Shown: positions 39,241 to 51,551 of the stretch, in pieces
How the letters are laid out: each line of letters opens with the position of its first letter
How positions within the stretch are numbered: the stretch's first letter is position 1
NCBI GenBank assembly: GCA_030248295.1
Contig: JASANH010001195.1
Location: 62,001-126,000, forward strand
Length of the DNA stretch: 64,000 nt
Source of the DNA: Mesodorylaimus sp. YZB2_4
Lineage: Eukaryota > Nematoda > Enoplea > Dorylaimida > Dorylaimidae
Direction of reading: 5' to 3'
The notes under the pieces: model-generated
The model's database searches: none
Told to the model about the DNA's origin: nothing
Seen by the model: only the letters and a program-made list of their open reading frames with translations
Program-made: the position numbers and the translations under genes

Positions 39241-39303
39241 ATCCGATGGCGCTATGCAATTATCCGATGGCGCTATGCAATTATCCGATGGCAGAATGCA
39301 TAT
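39241..39303. repeat. 21-bp tandem subterminal repeat of the Tigger-like element
   Basis: Two exact units ATCCGATGGCGCTATGCAATT (39241-39261 and 39262-39282) and a diverged third. Further ATCCGAT/ATGCAATT words run to the right end. Such repeats can be transposase binding sites. Confidence 0.8.
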
Positions 39304-41673
39304 GTAGCATATGCGTCGCTCTGTTAAAGGCTATGCGTTTATCCGATTTATGCATTTATCTGATATTCAATTATGCCAAGATTTTTAACATAGCCGGTAT
39401 AGGAAAAGAATCGAGACTTAAAAATTTTATGCAATAAAGCGATTTATGCGATTATCCGATATGCAATTGAGTGGAGTCGACTGTAAATCCAAATTTTTCT
39501 TGCATTTTGAGATATCGATGCATGGGCTCAAACATCCTTGCATTCTATTTGGAAATCAGACAAAAATTAAAAAAAGCCTTGAAACGTGGGCTCACGATCA
39601 GTGGAAACAAAATGAAACAGAAACGATAAGGTGAGGTGGGAAACCTCCCAGATTTCTGAAAAGTGAAAATCCAACTGGAATCCAGCATGGATCTAGTCAT
39701 AGGTAAGCGAATATGTGGAACCCCAGAAACCTCCAGAAAATGAGTTATTATTACGATTGTTTAAAAAATAAGAATAGGTTCTCAACATTCTTAACATTTC
39801 GGCAAGATATCTTGCCTAATATTAGCCAAGAAGATGGGGATCGAGTCTTAACAAGAATAAAATTATTCCTTGCCACGCAGCTGATCAAATTACCCTTTCA
39901 AAAAAAAGTGCGGTTGTCTGATGAGAAAATTTGGCAAAAGGGATAACGAGTCACTCCAGCTTTGCCAGGAATGGTTGGATTACACTTGCTGCTGTAACAT
40001 CAAAAGGGGTGAGAATTCACGACGGAGAAGGAGTTCGAAAGGAGGGTCACTCGGATCAAGTATTGATCGATCTATCAGTTGTACACGCTCTCACTTTGAG
40101 CACCAAGTCCCGGACTGATGTTGTTGGCCGCCAAGGAGATATTAAGTTTCGCTAATAACTTTGTCTTCTGCAGTTTTTTCTGCTCTATCCATTGGTATAA
40201 TTTCAATCCACCATTTCTTCTATATGCATAAAAAAGTACGTTTTTGATTGTGCGGATTTTTTTATGACAACCCGTGTTACCACTGCCACCAATGGATGAA
40301 ATAGAAGGCGGTCCTGGAGGGGGCTGGTCTGTAGGCGGAGCCAAGTGTATACATGCAGCATGGCTCTGGAGCCAAGTGGATACCAGAAGCAACTAATCAA
40401 GCATATGATAAACTGGCGTGACCTAATCTGATTGCACTTACAAATTCGGTTTTTGGACTCCTCCAAAAACACCCTGAGACCTGAGAAGTATTTTGCTCAC
40501 ATCTCAACGAGATTCCCTTTTCGAGCTGCAACATTTTCAAATAACGTGACCCCAGCTGAGGGACCATCTCCACCAGGGCACTTGAATCTACAAGCCCTGT
40601 TCCTCAGACCAGGAGATGCTGGTCTCCCGTTATCATTCGACAAGTCAGTTCAGGCGCGTACGCAAGATTTCAGGGTCTTACACAGTCAACAAAAAAATTT
40701 GCACAAATATGCTATAATTTAGAGCTCAAGGATAAGTTCCAATCGCCCGAGTGAGGGTGGGATGCGGGGCGAGTAATATGCCCCTGTCCCGCCAGAGGCA
40801 AAAGTTCTGCAAAATTGGCCTCTCGCAGACATAATTTCTCTACTACCGAGTCTTGACGTCCTCCATGGATGGCCCCTCAGCACCTTTTCGACATAAGTAG
40901 GTTCTTTTTTGCGGTAAAAAACCACTTTCAGACAACCACTACTGGCCCAGAGACGACCTTCCTGGAGGCAACGAGGCCAGCAAACATACCTTAAGACACA
41001 AAGAAACCTGACTCAATGCATCTCGAAGTAAATATCACTGCTATCACACTTGTTGAGGAGCACGAAGAATACAGTGCCTCAGCAGACATGCAGTATGCTC
41101 TGTACCCACCCCCTCCTCCCGCAGGTCACAAGGTCATCGTACAATGTGGCTAGGCTGGTTTTTTTCTGGTCAGGACAATACACAATGCACAGTGCAAGTC
41201 AGAACGGCCTACCCTGGGGTGCAGGTCGCGCAAATCCAACTCTACTGCTTGTCTGCTTGTACGGTTTTCCCGCTCACAATCTGTCGCGAAGCTCGCAATT
41301 GATACGAGGAAGCGGCGTCTCGCCACTGCACACCGCTCGAGAATGGAACACTTTACACTTCTTCGTGATATGTTATTTGGTATCGATCGTGCTAGGTCAC
41401 GGGTGTGCGTTTTTCTCTGTCGACCTGAAGTCTCATTTATAGTGGCCACCGAGTTCTCTGTGACAGAGCCATGGCTATATGGACAGAGCGGCGCACTGCT
41501 TGGAATGGTCCCAGATTTTCATGTTCGAGGATTACTGTACTCTGTCCCAGACTTCACTGGACCCTGAAAACTCGGGGACCAGTATAAATGCACCAAAATT
41601 AGGAAAATGAGTATAAATGCGACCAGGCCTAGGCGCCCGTACTGAGTCCCCGATCGGTGTCCCTGCGCGCTCT

Positions 41674-41724
41674 GTCCCTGCGTTTTTGCACAAAAAGTCA
41701 AAGTTTGTGCAAAAACGCAGGGAC
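41674..41724. repeat. Perfect 19-bp-arm hairpin inside the TIR element
   Basis: GTCCCTGCGTTTTTGCACA (41674-41692) and its exact reverse complement (41706-41724) are separated by 13 bases. The word GCAAACGCAGG recurs near 42527. Confidence 0.8.
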
Positions 41725-42407
41725 CCATTTCTGTCGATTCTAAAAATCGCCGATCGTCTCTAAAATTTTGAACAGGGTGTTAACCGATGCAGTTTTTTTA
41801 GCTGAATCCGATAATGAAGTCAAAATTTAGGTTTGAGGGCGATTTTTACCTGTATTTCCTCATTTTTTGAGCCTAGTTTTTCGCTTTCAAAGAGCTCACT
41901 CCATAATCCTCACATCATTGGCTATGTGTGATTTATTTATCGTGTTGTTGAATTCGAGTATTCGATCGATCATTGTGACCATTTGATCAGTCAATATGAT
42001 CGATCTGATCATGTATATTAATCGATTGATTGATTGATCGGGTGATCGATCATTCAATCTGTTGTTTGATTAACATAATAGTATGATTCATCGATCGATC
42101 CATCAGTTTATTATATAGATCAGATCAGCTCATCGTATCGATCAGACCAGCTCATCATATCGATCACCCGATCATATCCAACAGCGTATTGATCAGCCAG
42201 TCATCCGCCGAGTGATCGGGCATCAATCGATCAGTCATTCTTATACGATTCTTTCATGATTTTTATTTGTATCGGCCGTATCAATTTTTTCAAATTACCC
42301 TGCTCTTATCGATCAAAAGCACTATAGAAAAGCAATGTGCATATAATGATCACATCGTTCTGTTTTCCTGTATTCTAATCGTATAGGATCTATGTCTGGC
42401 ATGAACC

Positions 42408-42421
42408 CCCCCCCCCCCCCC
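42408..42421. repeat. Poly-C run
   Basis: About 14 cytosines inside the TIR element at 41430-42660. Confidence 0.85.
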
Positions 42422-43312
42422 TGTCCGACTGGTTTGCGCCTTTGTGCAACGAGCAGAAAATGTTTTTCTCTCTAGCGCCTCTCTGGGACAGCGCCTCTCT
42501 AGACGCAGGGACAGAGTCCCAGTTTTTGCAAACGCAGGACAGTGCGCTCTGGATCGGGGACTCTGGAGGCAGTATAAACGCCCTCGCGGTGACAGAATGG
42601 CAGAGAACTCTGTCCTGAGCGCGCAGTCACAGAGAACTCCGTGGCCAGTATAAATGAGCCTTGAACAACCTGTTCATATCTTTTCTCTAACTTATTGTAA
42701 AGCACCACACTCGAAGCGTTGGTCGCCTCTCACCTCTACATCTCGTGACACAATCAGTTTCGAATTGAACAATGGTGGCTACGACGCGGCAAACAAATGT
42801 TTCTATGCCCCTCGGCAAGGTCACTCATTTTGCTGACGTCGTGTCTGGGCAACAATGTTCAACTATGAAAGAATAGGCAGATGTTATGTTCTCGTACAAT
42901 CCAAACATACAGACATACCGCTTACAGTACTGTACAGCACACCGATTTTATGTTGACGCCCATGGCAGAGGGTTATGTTCACCTCAGCTTTGAGCAATCC
43001 ATACTATTCACATAAACTTTCAGGACTTGGAATTCGTGACATGTCATAATTTGTCATAATCTTCGCGGAGTTATTCTTATGGAGCTTTTAATGTTGCGTT
43101 AAGCACACGTCATCTTTGCCTCCCTGCTCTCAAACATCAAACTAGTGAATAGAAACCAGTAAATGTACGGCTAATTATTCAAGCACCTCGAAACTGCTCC
43201 AAAAAACCCGCCGAGATAGGAATGACAATTATAACGCGATATTCAGATGTACTGTATATACATACAACGCAGGAAAAGATGCACAGGTATAAAAGATACA
43301 AAAATGGAAATG

Positions 43313-46300
43313 TTACACCTTTTTAGTGCTGGTGCTGGTGCTGGTGCTGGTGCTAGTTTCAGGTGACGCGGTAGTGAAGGAGTCCCATTTCGACTGCCCA
43401 CCACCACCATCCCCGCCAGTGCGACTCGCTTTCCTGGACGCTGCACCGCTGCTTTTATGGCTGGGCGGGGTGACAACGGAGACCCGTTGGGCAGCTGGCG
43501 GCACGGAGGGGACGTTGGGCATGGGTGGTCGCTGCACTACGCGTCCGACTGGATATACAGCACCGGAATTTGTTCTGGTTGTGGCATTGGAAACGTAACT
43601 TTGATGAGCGCCAGTGTTCTGATTGGCTGTGTTCAAAGCTGTCGTGGGCAGCGGCGTAGCTCGAATCTCTGCAAGTTGGTGTTCAATATTGATTAATTTA
43701 TTCGCCATACTGTCCATGTCATTTTTGAAATCCAATTGCATTTGAGTCAAGGTATCGAAAAATCGTCGTAGATCTTCTCCCGATATCACGCCGATAGAAC
43801 TTCCAGAAAATTCTCCAGTCGTGGCTGCGTCTTCGCTACTTGATGCATCTTGATCGCGTGGTTGATGAGCTCGTCGTTTTATAAGGCTTCCAGTTTGGGA
43901 TTTTATTGGTTCTTCTTCCAGCTCCATCAAATCAGGCTGAGCTAATGTTCTTGACGAGCCTCCAGCACCCGAGTCGTGGCTACTTGTCGCTCCATGGCTG
44001 TGTTTTTGATGCACTGGACCATTCAAATTCGGCTGATGCGTTTCGTCAATTTGTTTCAAATGTTGATCTTTCGTAGAACTGGTACTTGGTCGAGGGTCTT
44101 TGCGGTGACGAAGGCCCTAAAATAGTGTAAATATGACCGTTATCTTGTGATGCATGTACTTTTGCGCAGTGCTCATCACGAATTCTTGCGTCCCATGATG
44201 CTTTGTTGAGACCACTTCCTGAACAAAGAGCATGGCCTACCATGAGTAGCACCCTGGGTTCGTTAGAAAGTCGGCTTGAAAAACTGGGTGATCCCTAGGT
44301 CATGCCCGTATGGAGTGGTCCCTGTAATAGCATAGACATAGTGATGACATACAGTTTGTTAACGCGCGATGGGGCCTCTTTGTATTATGGGATGGTCCCC
44401 CATGTTATGAGGATGGCCCCTAGTCAATATTAAATACTTCGTCGACGGGAGTCTTATCTGTAGCAGAAACGACCTTTGACGAAGAAAGGTGCCTCTTACT
44501 CGCGTGAATGTCAGCCCCAGTAGTCAGCCCTGTTAGATAGCGAATACAAAATACAAAAACAGCCCCTCGACATCATTAAAAGTTCAAAGAAATCGCTCGC
44601 AACTAGAAACAAAAGCATTCCTAATTAACATGGTTGTGTCTTACTTTTTCAACGTCGTGTGATCTTGAGCCTAAAGCAGGCGATACTCGATGATGACGCT
44701 CCCGAATGCGGGCAAGTAATTTTCGAACTGGATGATCATCGCCGATAACCATCTTTTCATGTTTCCTTTTGGCTTCCAATTCTTTCTCGCGTCTGACATC
44801 AACAATTTTACGAAATTTTATCTAAAAATCAGGAAGGGTTTTTTTCTTCAGCCAGACAGGATGTTTTTAATGTTGTGCTGAATCAAAGTCTTGGTTTCGA
44901 GGTGATGGATTATGGGAACCTAGCAGGTGAGGCGATGTTTACTCAACCACTAGTCGAAGAAGAAACCTGGCAAATTCAGCTTTTTCCTTTCGAAGCCTCT
45001 AAACACAACATCGGCAATGGAGGGTCAATCGTGCTTGGTGCATGTCGTCCCTGTCCCCTTATTTATCCGGTCGATTTTTTTCCGTTTCCTACTGGCCGGC
45101 CCCTTCGCACTCTACTGTAGCTTTGTCGTCAGTCGAATCCGAGCGCTAGCAACGGCAGAAATTTTCTGCCAAGCAACGCCAGCGATATAATCGATTTTCG
45201 AGACGTACTCGTACGTACCCTATTGCGTAAATTGTAGGTCAATACAAGATTCCTGGCGAACGAATTTGCGAAAGCTTGATAGAAATGCAGCACCTCGAGT
45301 AATTTGTCTCGTTTAATCGTGTGCAAATCGGCGTAAGTCAATGCTCGAACGTTGGCTGCCGACTGACCAACACTCGGCTCTTTCCAGAATTCGTCCCCGA
45401 ATACATCGCCTTTTCCTGAAAAGAAAACTAGACAATTAGCGACTGACCGGATCTGACACACATCAAACAAATTTATGCGGCAGCGGTTGACATGGATGAC
45501 ATCACCTGCTGAGTGATGTATTATCCTGCCATCAGACTGGCAGGCCTGTCAGATAAGTAATTGCCTGAGAAAAAGCATGCCTAGAAGATGAGTATCTCAA
45601 TTCAATGTTCGCGTGCGAATTGTCCATTTTATGGGGTATACTGTAATGTCCGTGTGGCTACGCCACTTTCTGGGTTTATGATTTTCTGATGCACCTGCTG
45701 TGCAAGGAGCTGCGTAATACCAGATTTCTGCGCACTAACGAATTTCCCTACGAGGTGAGTTGAGATGTAAAGCCAGACATTCTATCATGTGCACTGGCAG
45801 GTGTGTAAAACGTCCTTTTTTGTGTGGTGTCGGCGTGTTTCTATTTCTTGTGAACAGAAATAGAAACGCCCACACGTAAATGTGAATACACGCAAAGTTT
45901 GAGGATTGCACATGCGCAGTGCTGATGTCAGTTCTCACAGTGCATGCCCTGCGTGCACTGGTGTATGCTGCTGTGCACTGCAGATTTTACCAAGCGGCAT
46001 AAGTCAGGTGTTGTATTGTTGGGGGCACAAAAGGGGCCCCGCAGTTATAATGCTTTCCGTGTCCGCGAGCGAGGCTCAGACGTGCTTTCAGGAGTCAGTA
46101 AATCGATAAACGCGTTGTGTTGAGATTCTTAGGCCTCGAAAAATCAATAAGCCGCTTTACCTAATATGGCAACGACCTCGTCGTCTTGTATGACTTCAAG
46201 CGAGCCCGATACAACGAACCACAATGCATCGACTGATTCTCCAGTGTGATACAATAAATCACCAGGCGCGGAGTGATTGGTTTGAAAATGCATGGCTAAT

Positions 46301-49300
46301 GAGCGTAGGCACCCGTCCGAAGCCAAACGAAAACATGAATGCTCGTTAAAAACTTTTCGATTCAAATGCACGCAAATGTCAGCCTTCATATCTTTTGGAC
46401 AATAGCTGAGCACCTGAATTGTTCAAAACGGAATTCCTTTAGCACGCGACCTGTCATAAGATTTTTTTTAAAGATTGTACCTTCATGGTGTCGATGCCTT
46501 TATTCATTGCCCAGGTGGAGACCACATAGTCCAGGACACGCTCGGCCAAAGTTTTCGGTACTTCGTGTAACTTAATGAATTCACGGACATTATTGATCAT
46601 GTCGTGATAGCGAGCAGTGGCGGAAGTCATTTGCTGAATTATAGTTGTTATGTGACCAAATATGGTGGCGTAGAGCAGGGCTATAAGAAGGCACGTACTT
46701 TGTTTGACCTCCTTTCCAGACATCGCCAATCAATATTTATAAGGCTATCCCAGGGTCTCCCTAAATACTGGCTTTTCTTCAAGAATAATCCAAAAAAGAG
46801 GGTTTTGACAAAGTTGAAATAAGAAATCAAAGCTTACCGCTGATGACCATCATACAAATGCAAAAGATCTTTTCGCTTTCCGTATTTCCAGCAATATTTC
46901 CAAAACCAACAGTGGCCATGCATGTCATTGTGAAATATAAGGCTAATGGAAAAATGCAGCCTAGGTATTTTATCATGGCACAAAAAAGGAATAATTGCAT
47001 ACCAGATACATAGGCCAGGGGTTTTCCAGGTCCCCCTTCGAGGCGCGGCATGTTCGCCGACGAGGAATTGGCCCGCGTGTAATTATAAGGTGTGCTCATA
47101 TCTTCGGCCAATCGCAAAAGCCAGCCTTTCAAACCACTGCTAACGGACATCTGGAGAAAAGTATCGAGAGTCAGTAGAGATATCATAATAATCCTTATAA
47201 CAGGGCATTTCTGGGAGGGATACTTGAAGAATGGGAGCTACTGTGCGAAAGGGATCCTGGTGTAACTTGATTGTTTTCCTGCCTGGCTCCTATTGTGAAA
47301 GGATCAGGGCACCTTTATACAACATACGATTGCATATTTTGATGCTACTGTATTACAGCGCCACTCATCGCATCAGTTGAGTAGCTTCTCACTTACCCTA
47401 TGGCTGCTGATTTTTTTGCAAATTGCTTTACACTACACACGAGTCGCTTTACACTGTTTTGAATGGTACCCGTACTTTCATTCAGAGTCTCCATTTTTCT
47501 GGTCTATGCAAATATATGTTCCCCGTTTCTCTCCCTTCCAAATAAAATAAAAGAGCTGTACCAGATGGCGGAATATTCCGCATTGCAGCAATTCCCGAAG
47601 CGTTCTTTTTGGCACGCACTTTTCTGACCCCTTAGGACAATCTAATCAGCCAAGGATGAAAAGCGAGGTGTTGCTTTAAATTTATTGGCTAACTTATTCA
47701 TGAAATCGCCACCGCCATGTCTGCAAGGCGTGACCGTAATAAGGATATATGATTGAAGAGTCTCTGATGCGTAGGTTGGACTAGACGAAAGGGAATTGAG
47801 CTTGCAGCGCGACTTGTTCGGATTTACGACCGTCGTTTGCGATCTGACGACGTGAACATTACTTTATTTGATTTATGGCTTATCTGCATGCGAGTTTTCA
47901 TAAAGTAAAGTTGAAAAGTAATGTAGAAAGGGAGTAGGCGGATTTTCGACCCGAAGATCAGAAAATTCAAAATTTTAAATAGTTTCCAAAGCAGGCTGTT
48001 TGCATCTGTCATTTCAGACATCTGAATCGATTAAGCGGTAAGCTCTCGAAGGAAAATGTAGTAGCTGTGGCATAGTCGAGGTGGCTAGAATGCCTATCAC
48101 CCTGGCAACCCGCTTTGTCCTGATATGGTCCCTGCTCGTTTTCCCACTCTGCGCCTCGTTTTGCGCCTGGTCTTTTTCCGACAGTGAAACCTCAGCAATG
48201 GGGAACAAATTTTCAGCTGATTGTGAGAAAAACAAGGCGGGTGGTGGGCTCCTACATGAATTGCAAAACACCTGCTTGCATTTTCTGACAGTCATAAAAG
48301 GCGGACAGGCGTCGGAAAATAGTCATCTGTTACTCCTTCAAGTTGTCGTAGGTCGTTGAGAAACTGTGCTAGTTTTGTTTGCTTTAACTGATAAAGAGTA
48401 GATTTTTCCAATGCGATGCTGGTATAATAAGTAATTCTCAGACTGATTTCAGATGTTTAAAAAAGCTCAGAGGTAAAAACCTACAAAGCTAGCTTTTGCT
48501 GACATTCAACCAAACCGAAGAAACATTTCGGGACAGGGACTAGAAAAAATATGGAGACCATAATTTCGTTGTTTAATAAGAAAAATCAATTAGCTTCTTC
48601 ATCAGCTAGCTTCTACGGAAATGGTGGGTGCTAAGATTCTCGCCCGCTCATATCTCCAAGGAGCTCACACGTTAGAGTTCATGCTCAAACGCCCGTCATG
48701 TGTATTGGCCCAAGCAACAAGGAAACACAACCTTGTTACCCATGGTGGAACTTTAGAGACAGGATTTTGGCTTATGAATTAGGCACATTCTGCGAGCACG
48801 GATATCCGTCGACAAAGTATTGTCTAGAGTAGCAGCGACCCAGGTTCCTCACCCAGCTCCAAGGCTCTAGCTTGCGCAGACCTTTGTTCAGATGAGACTT
48901 TGTGACAAGTGACATGGTAACGAGTGAAGTCTAATCGGCACTTGAACTTGGTCCTACTTACATATTCCTTGACTTCGTATTCCCCGATCGTGTACCAGAT
49001 GCAGGCCAACCAGTGCGAGACGAGCAAGTAGAAGAGCAACATAAGAACTAGCATGGCCGCTCCGTACTCAAGGTAGTTGTCTAATTTGCGAGCCACACGA
49101 CCTAACCGAAGCAAACGAACCACTTTCAATGCACTGAATAGGCTGCTGATGCGCTAAAATCAGAAATTAGATTTTGAATTTCCCGCAAAACCAGAAAAAT
49201 CGTCTGTCATAGCTTCATGGACAGAATATAAAATGCTTATGATTCTGCGAGCATGAAATGTCAAAATTCGCTCCCAAATTGATCCTCAGGTAGATTCGGC

Positions 49301-51551
49301 GGGAATTCAAATCTTACCTCATCGACATGTTCGAATACGTTGAAAATATCATACGGAAGACACGATAATAAATCGATAATAAACCAGCTTTTAATATAAT
49401 TCTGCCTAATCACTTTGGGATCGGATACGACTTCGCCTCCGGGGCCAACAAATGTTGTATGAAAATTCAATATAATGTCAACAAAGAACACGACGTCGAC
49501 GATTGAATCGACCACTAGTACGCCCAACGAATCGATACTTTTGTCTTTTTTGAAAGCGACATTAAAGGGCACCATGACAGCCGTATAAAATGTCAACAGT
49601 AATATGACCCAATCCCAAACTGTTTTGAAGGCGCTGTAGTGTAGAATGATGTGGGGCGGTGTCTTGGGGGTCTCCTGCCTGTACTGAGGCATCATGTCCC
49701 CAGCCAAGCTCATTACCTGCAAAAACATGTTTGTTACAAAAAATCAATTTCTAGTCAACGAGCAAAAGTTATTAAATTGCGTGAAGTGAAAAATTGTGTT
49801 ACTTGATTTAAGCTCGATGGTTTGGCGCCCATTTCTTTCACGTCGAATTGAGTAAATTGTTGACGACTTTTTGCAATGCGTGCAATTTGCAAAATTCGAC
49901 CAAGGCCTAAAGAATTACTTGTGCAAATTTCAGGAAAATAAAATAAACTGTTGAATTAGGACTGCAGTGACTGCGAGTTTCAGTTTTCTGCATTGCTTTG
50001 AATATTCCTTCAGTTTGCCAAGTTAACCCATACCTCTGTCAGAGTTGAGGACACAGAAACTGAATCGACACAACTTGGCTCACCCTGCACTGCACTGTAG
50101 ACGCGTTTTGAACTGCACATATTGTACTTTCTGTACATACATTATGACAGGGGGAATTTAGTAGAAGACACGCTCGTGTCCAATCTGTCACCCGCCTACC
50201 TTTTGCATTGTCGTCGTCCAAGGGTTGTTTGAGCGCAGTGATATCTCGGAACTGGCACAAGAACAATACCACCTGTTCTTTGTCGTTTTTTATCGGCGCC
50301 ACGTGCATCAGCAGCCATAACGGAGTTTCTGAAGTTACAAAATTCATATTATGGCTCGTCGAACTAAACAATGTGCTTGTCTCTGCGTTGACAATATTTC
50401 AACATTCCCTCAAGTTGCCTACTCACATTCTACGTGTTTGCTTTCGGCTGAGCATTCTCTAGAAACAGGAAGTTCCTGAATCATTCTGCATCACAAAATT
50501 AGGCACGTGATAAACGAGTTCAGATCTTGCCAATTTCCTTTCTCTTCCAGTCCCTGCCCCATTCAATCCCAGTCACCCGATCAAAGCTCGACTAATGAAT
50601 CCCTCGAAGGTACCCTAATTAAGGCCCGTATTTCTTTTCTCCGTCTTCGGGGTGCTTTTCTCAAAGGTTATTCGCTGGCGAGCTCACCTGGCTAATTTTA
50701 TTTCGCGCGTGATCTAGTGGGCGCATCAACAGGCAGGACGCGAGAAAATCTACGTCCGCAGCGTCAGATCTGTCTGATTTCCGTACAAGGTGCGGAATGT
50801 GACAGCGTATGATGACGCAAGTGGATCAAAAGAAGCGCGTGCCCACTTACTCACGGTTCAAAAACAAAAACAGCGGGCAACGCTGCCTCGATGTGTGCAG
50901 GGGATGTTGTTCAAGATCAAGATAGAAATCAAGATATCACCAAAAAAGATGACGCAGCTTACTATTCTTTTTATAAAGTCGAATTTCGACTTGTTCAACT
51001 TGATAATTCTCCAAAGCTACGTCGATCTTTTTGATAGTTTCCTTGTCAGTTTGTTCTCCATACATGAATAAACAGTTACAACTACGTTGCATAACTTCGG
51101 CTCGAGTGTAGCCGACCATTTTGGAAAATCCTTCATTGCAATATACAATCGGATAATCCACAATTTGCGCATTGGCGAGTATAAAGTTGCTGTCTGAAAT
51201 GATAAGGGCTGATACTAGAATTCATCCAGGAACAAACGAGATATTAGATAAAAAGTCTTGCGGGCACTTTGTGTTTATTCAAAATGACAGAGGCGTGTTT
51301 CTGCCTCCGAGATTCTCAGATCATAAATTAAAAAACTGATCAGGTCCTCCTATCTTCGTCTTATCAGCCGCTAATCCTCGCACAAGCAAAATGTTAAAAA
51401 TGACGTAAAATAGGTCTCCTGGCTCATCGGCTGGTCTTATCACTTATCACGGAACTGGCGTCTGGCACTTACTCGAATTATTGCATCTCCGAATCACGTT
51501 TTCCAAAAATGTATTCTGCGGAGCGACGAGACCTCGCTTCGCTCCGGGCAT
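43313..51551 (-). CDS. eag: Ether-a-go-go (EAG, KCNH1/5-type) voltage-gated K+ channel
   Basis: Minus-strand exons 51551-51473, 51193-50963, 50328-50200, 49906-49803, 49716-49318, 49153-48962, 47150-47003, 46942-46838, 46680-46481, 46413-46161, 45415-45219, 44821-44645 and 44116-43313 join in phase to 1005 residues (human KCNH1 is about 989). The N-terminus [19 protein letters not shown] is the diagnostic EAG PAS-cap, followed by a PAS domain (about 27-135). S1 begins near 214, S4 is [18 protein letters not shown] (324-341), the filter is TVGFGN (438-443), and a cyclic-nucleotide-binding-homology domain (about 540-670) ends in the intrinsic-ligand motif YNL (674-676). A tetramerising coiled coil ([19 protein letters not shown], from about 853) precedes a Ser/Thr-repeat tail. 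It sets repolarisation and excitability in neurons and muscle. Introns 44117-44644, 45416-46160, 47151-48961 and 50329-50962 hold no further exon that I recognise, and none is needed. Confidence 0.95.
43326..43357. repeat. GGTGCT hexanucleotide repeat in the EAG coding tail
   Basis: About five copies of the six-base unit, read on the minus strand as alternating Ser-Thr codons just before the EAG stop. Length polymorphism would change the number of Ser-Thr pairs without a frameshift. Confidence 0.85.
45834..45871. repeat. Hairpin in an EAG intron
   Basis: GTTTCTATTTCT is followed after seven bases by AGAAATAGAAAC, an exact 12-bp inverted repeat, with weaker pairing outside it. Confidence 0.7.

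Larger units (their letters stand above)
38736..39483. mobile_element. pogo/Tigger-like DNA transposon remnant (about 750 bp)
   Basis: The ends form terminal inverted repeats: CAGTCAACTCCGCTTAACTG on the left against CAGTCGACTCCACTCAATTG read inward from the right, flanked on both sides by TA (38734-38735 and 39484-39485), the target duplication of the Tc1/mariner/pogo superfamily. Inside, the minus strand encodes a fragment of the CENP-B-type DNA-binding domain of a Tigger transposase. Subterminal ATCCGATGGCGCTATGCAATT units repeat in tandem at 39241-39303. The element is far shorter than an autonomous Tigger (over 2 kb), so it is an internally deleted, non-autonomous copy. Confidence 0.8.
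41430..42660. mobile_element. Non-autonomous terminal-inverted-repeat element (about 1.2 kb)
   Basis: The left edge CTCATTTATAGTGGCCAC plus GAGTTCTCTGTGAC (41431-41463) is matched in reverse complement by the right edge at 42623-42658 (CTCATTTATACTGGCCAC plus GAGTTCTCTGTGAC) with few mismatches. Inner words (GGGACAGAG, GTATAAATG, the TTTTTGCAAACGCAGG family) also recur on both sides. No transposase frame is seen. The middle, 41940-42260, is a GATC/ATCGAT-rich stretch. Target duplication is unclear. Confidence 0.65.
34160..43312. other. 9-kb gene-poor intergenic region with transposon remnants
   Basis: No cellular gene recognised. Its right end should include the 3' UTR of the EAG gene and its left end the promoter of the DUF229 gene. 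Open frames at 35618-35851 and 39713-39946 have no family signature. The definable content is the foldback at 35867-35902, the pogo/Tigger-like element at 38736-39483 and the inverted-repeat element at 41430-42660, listed separately. Confidence 0.5.

Noticed and set aside
39241-39303. CRISPR-like array
   Set aside because: Three adjoining 21-bp units without spacers inside a transposon, in a eukaryotic genome.
41050-41567. Several 70-130 codon frames near the left end of the TIR element
   Set aside because: They overlap each other on both strands, contain no domain signature and run into a non-coding inverted-repeat element.
48014-48359. Open frames on both strands in the large EAG intron
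   Set aside because: EAG exons on either side join in phase with no missing domain, and these frames carry no channel sequence.
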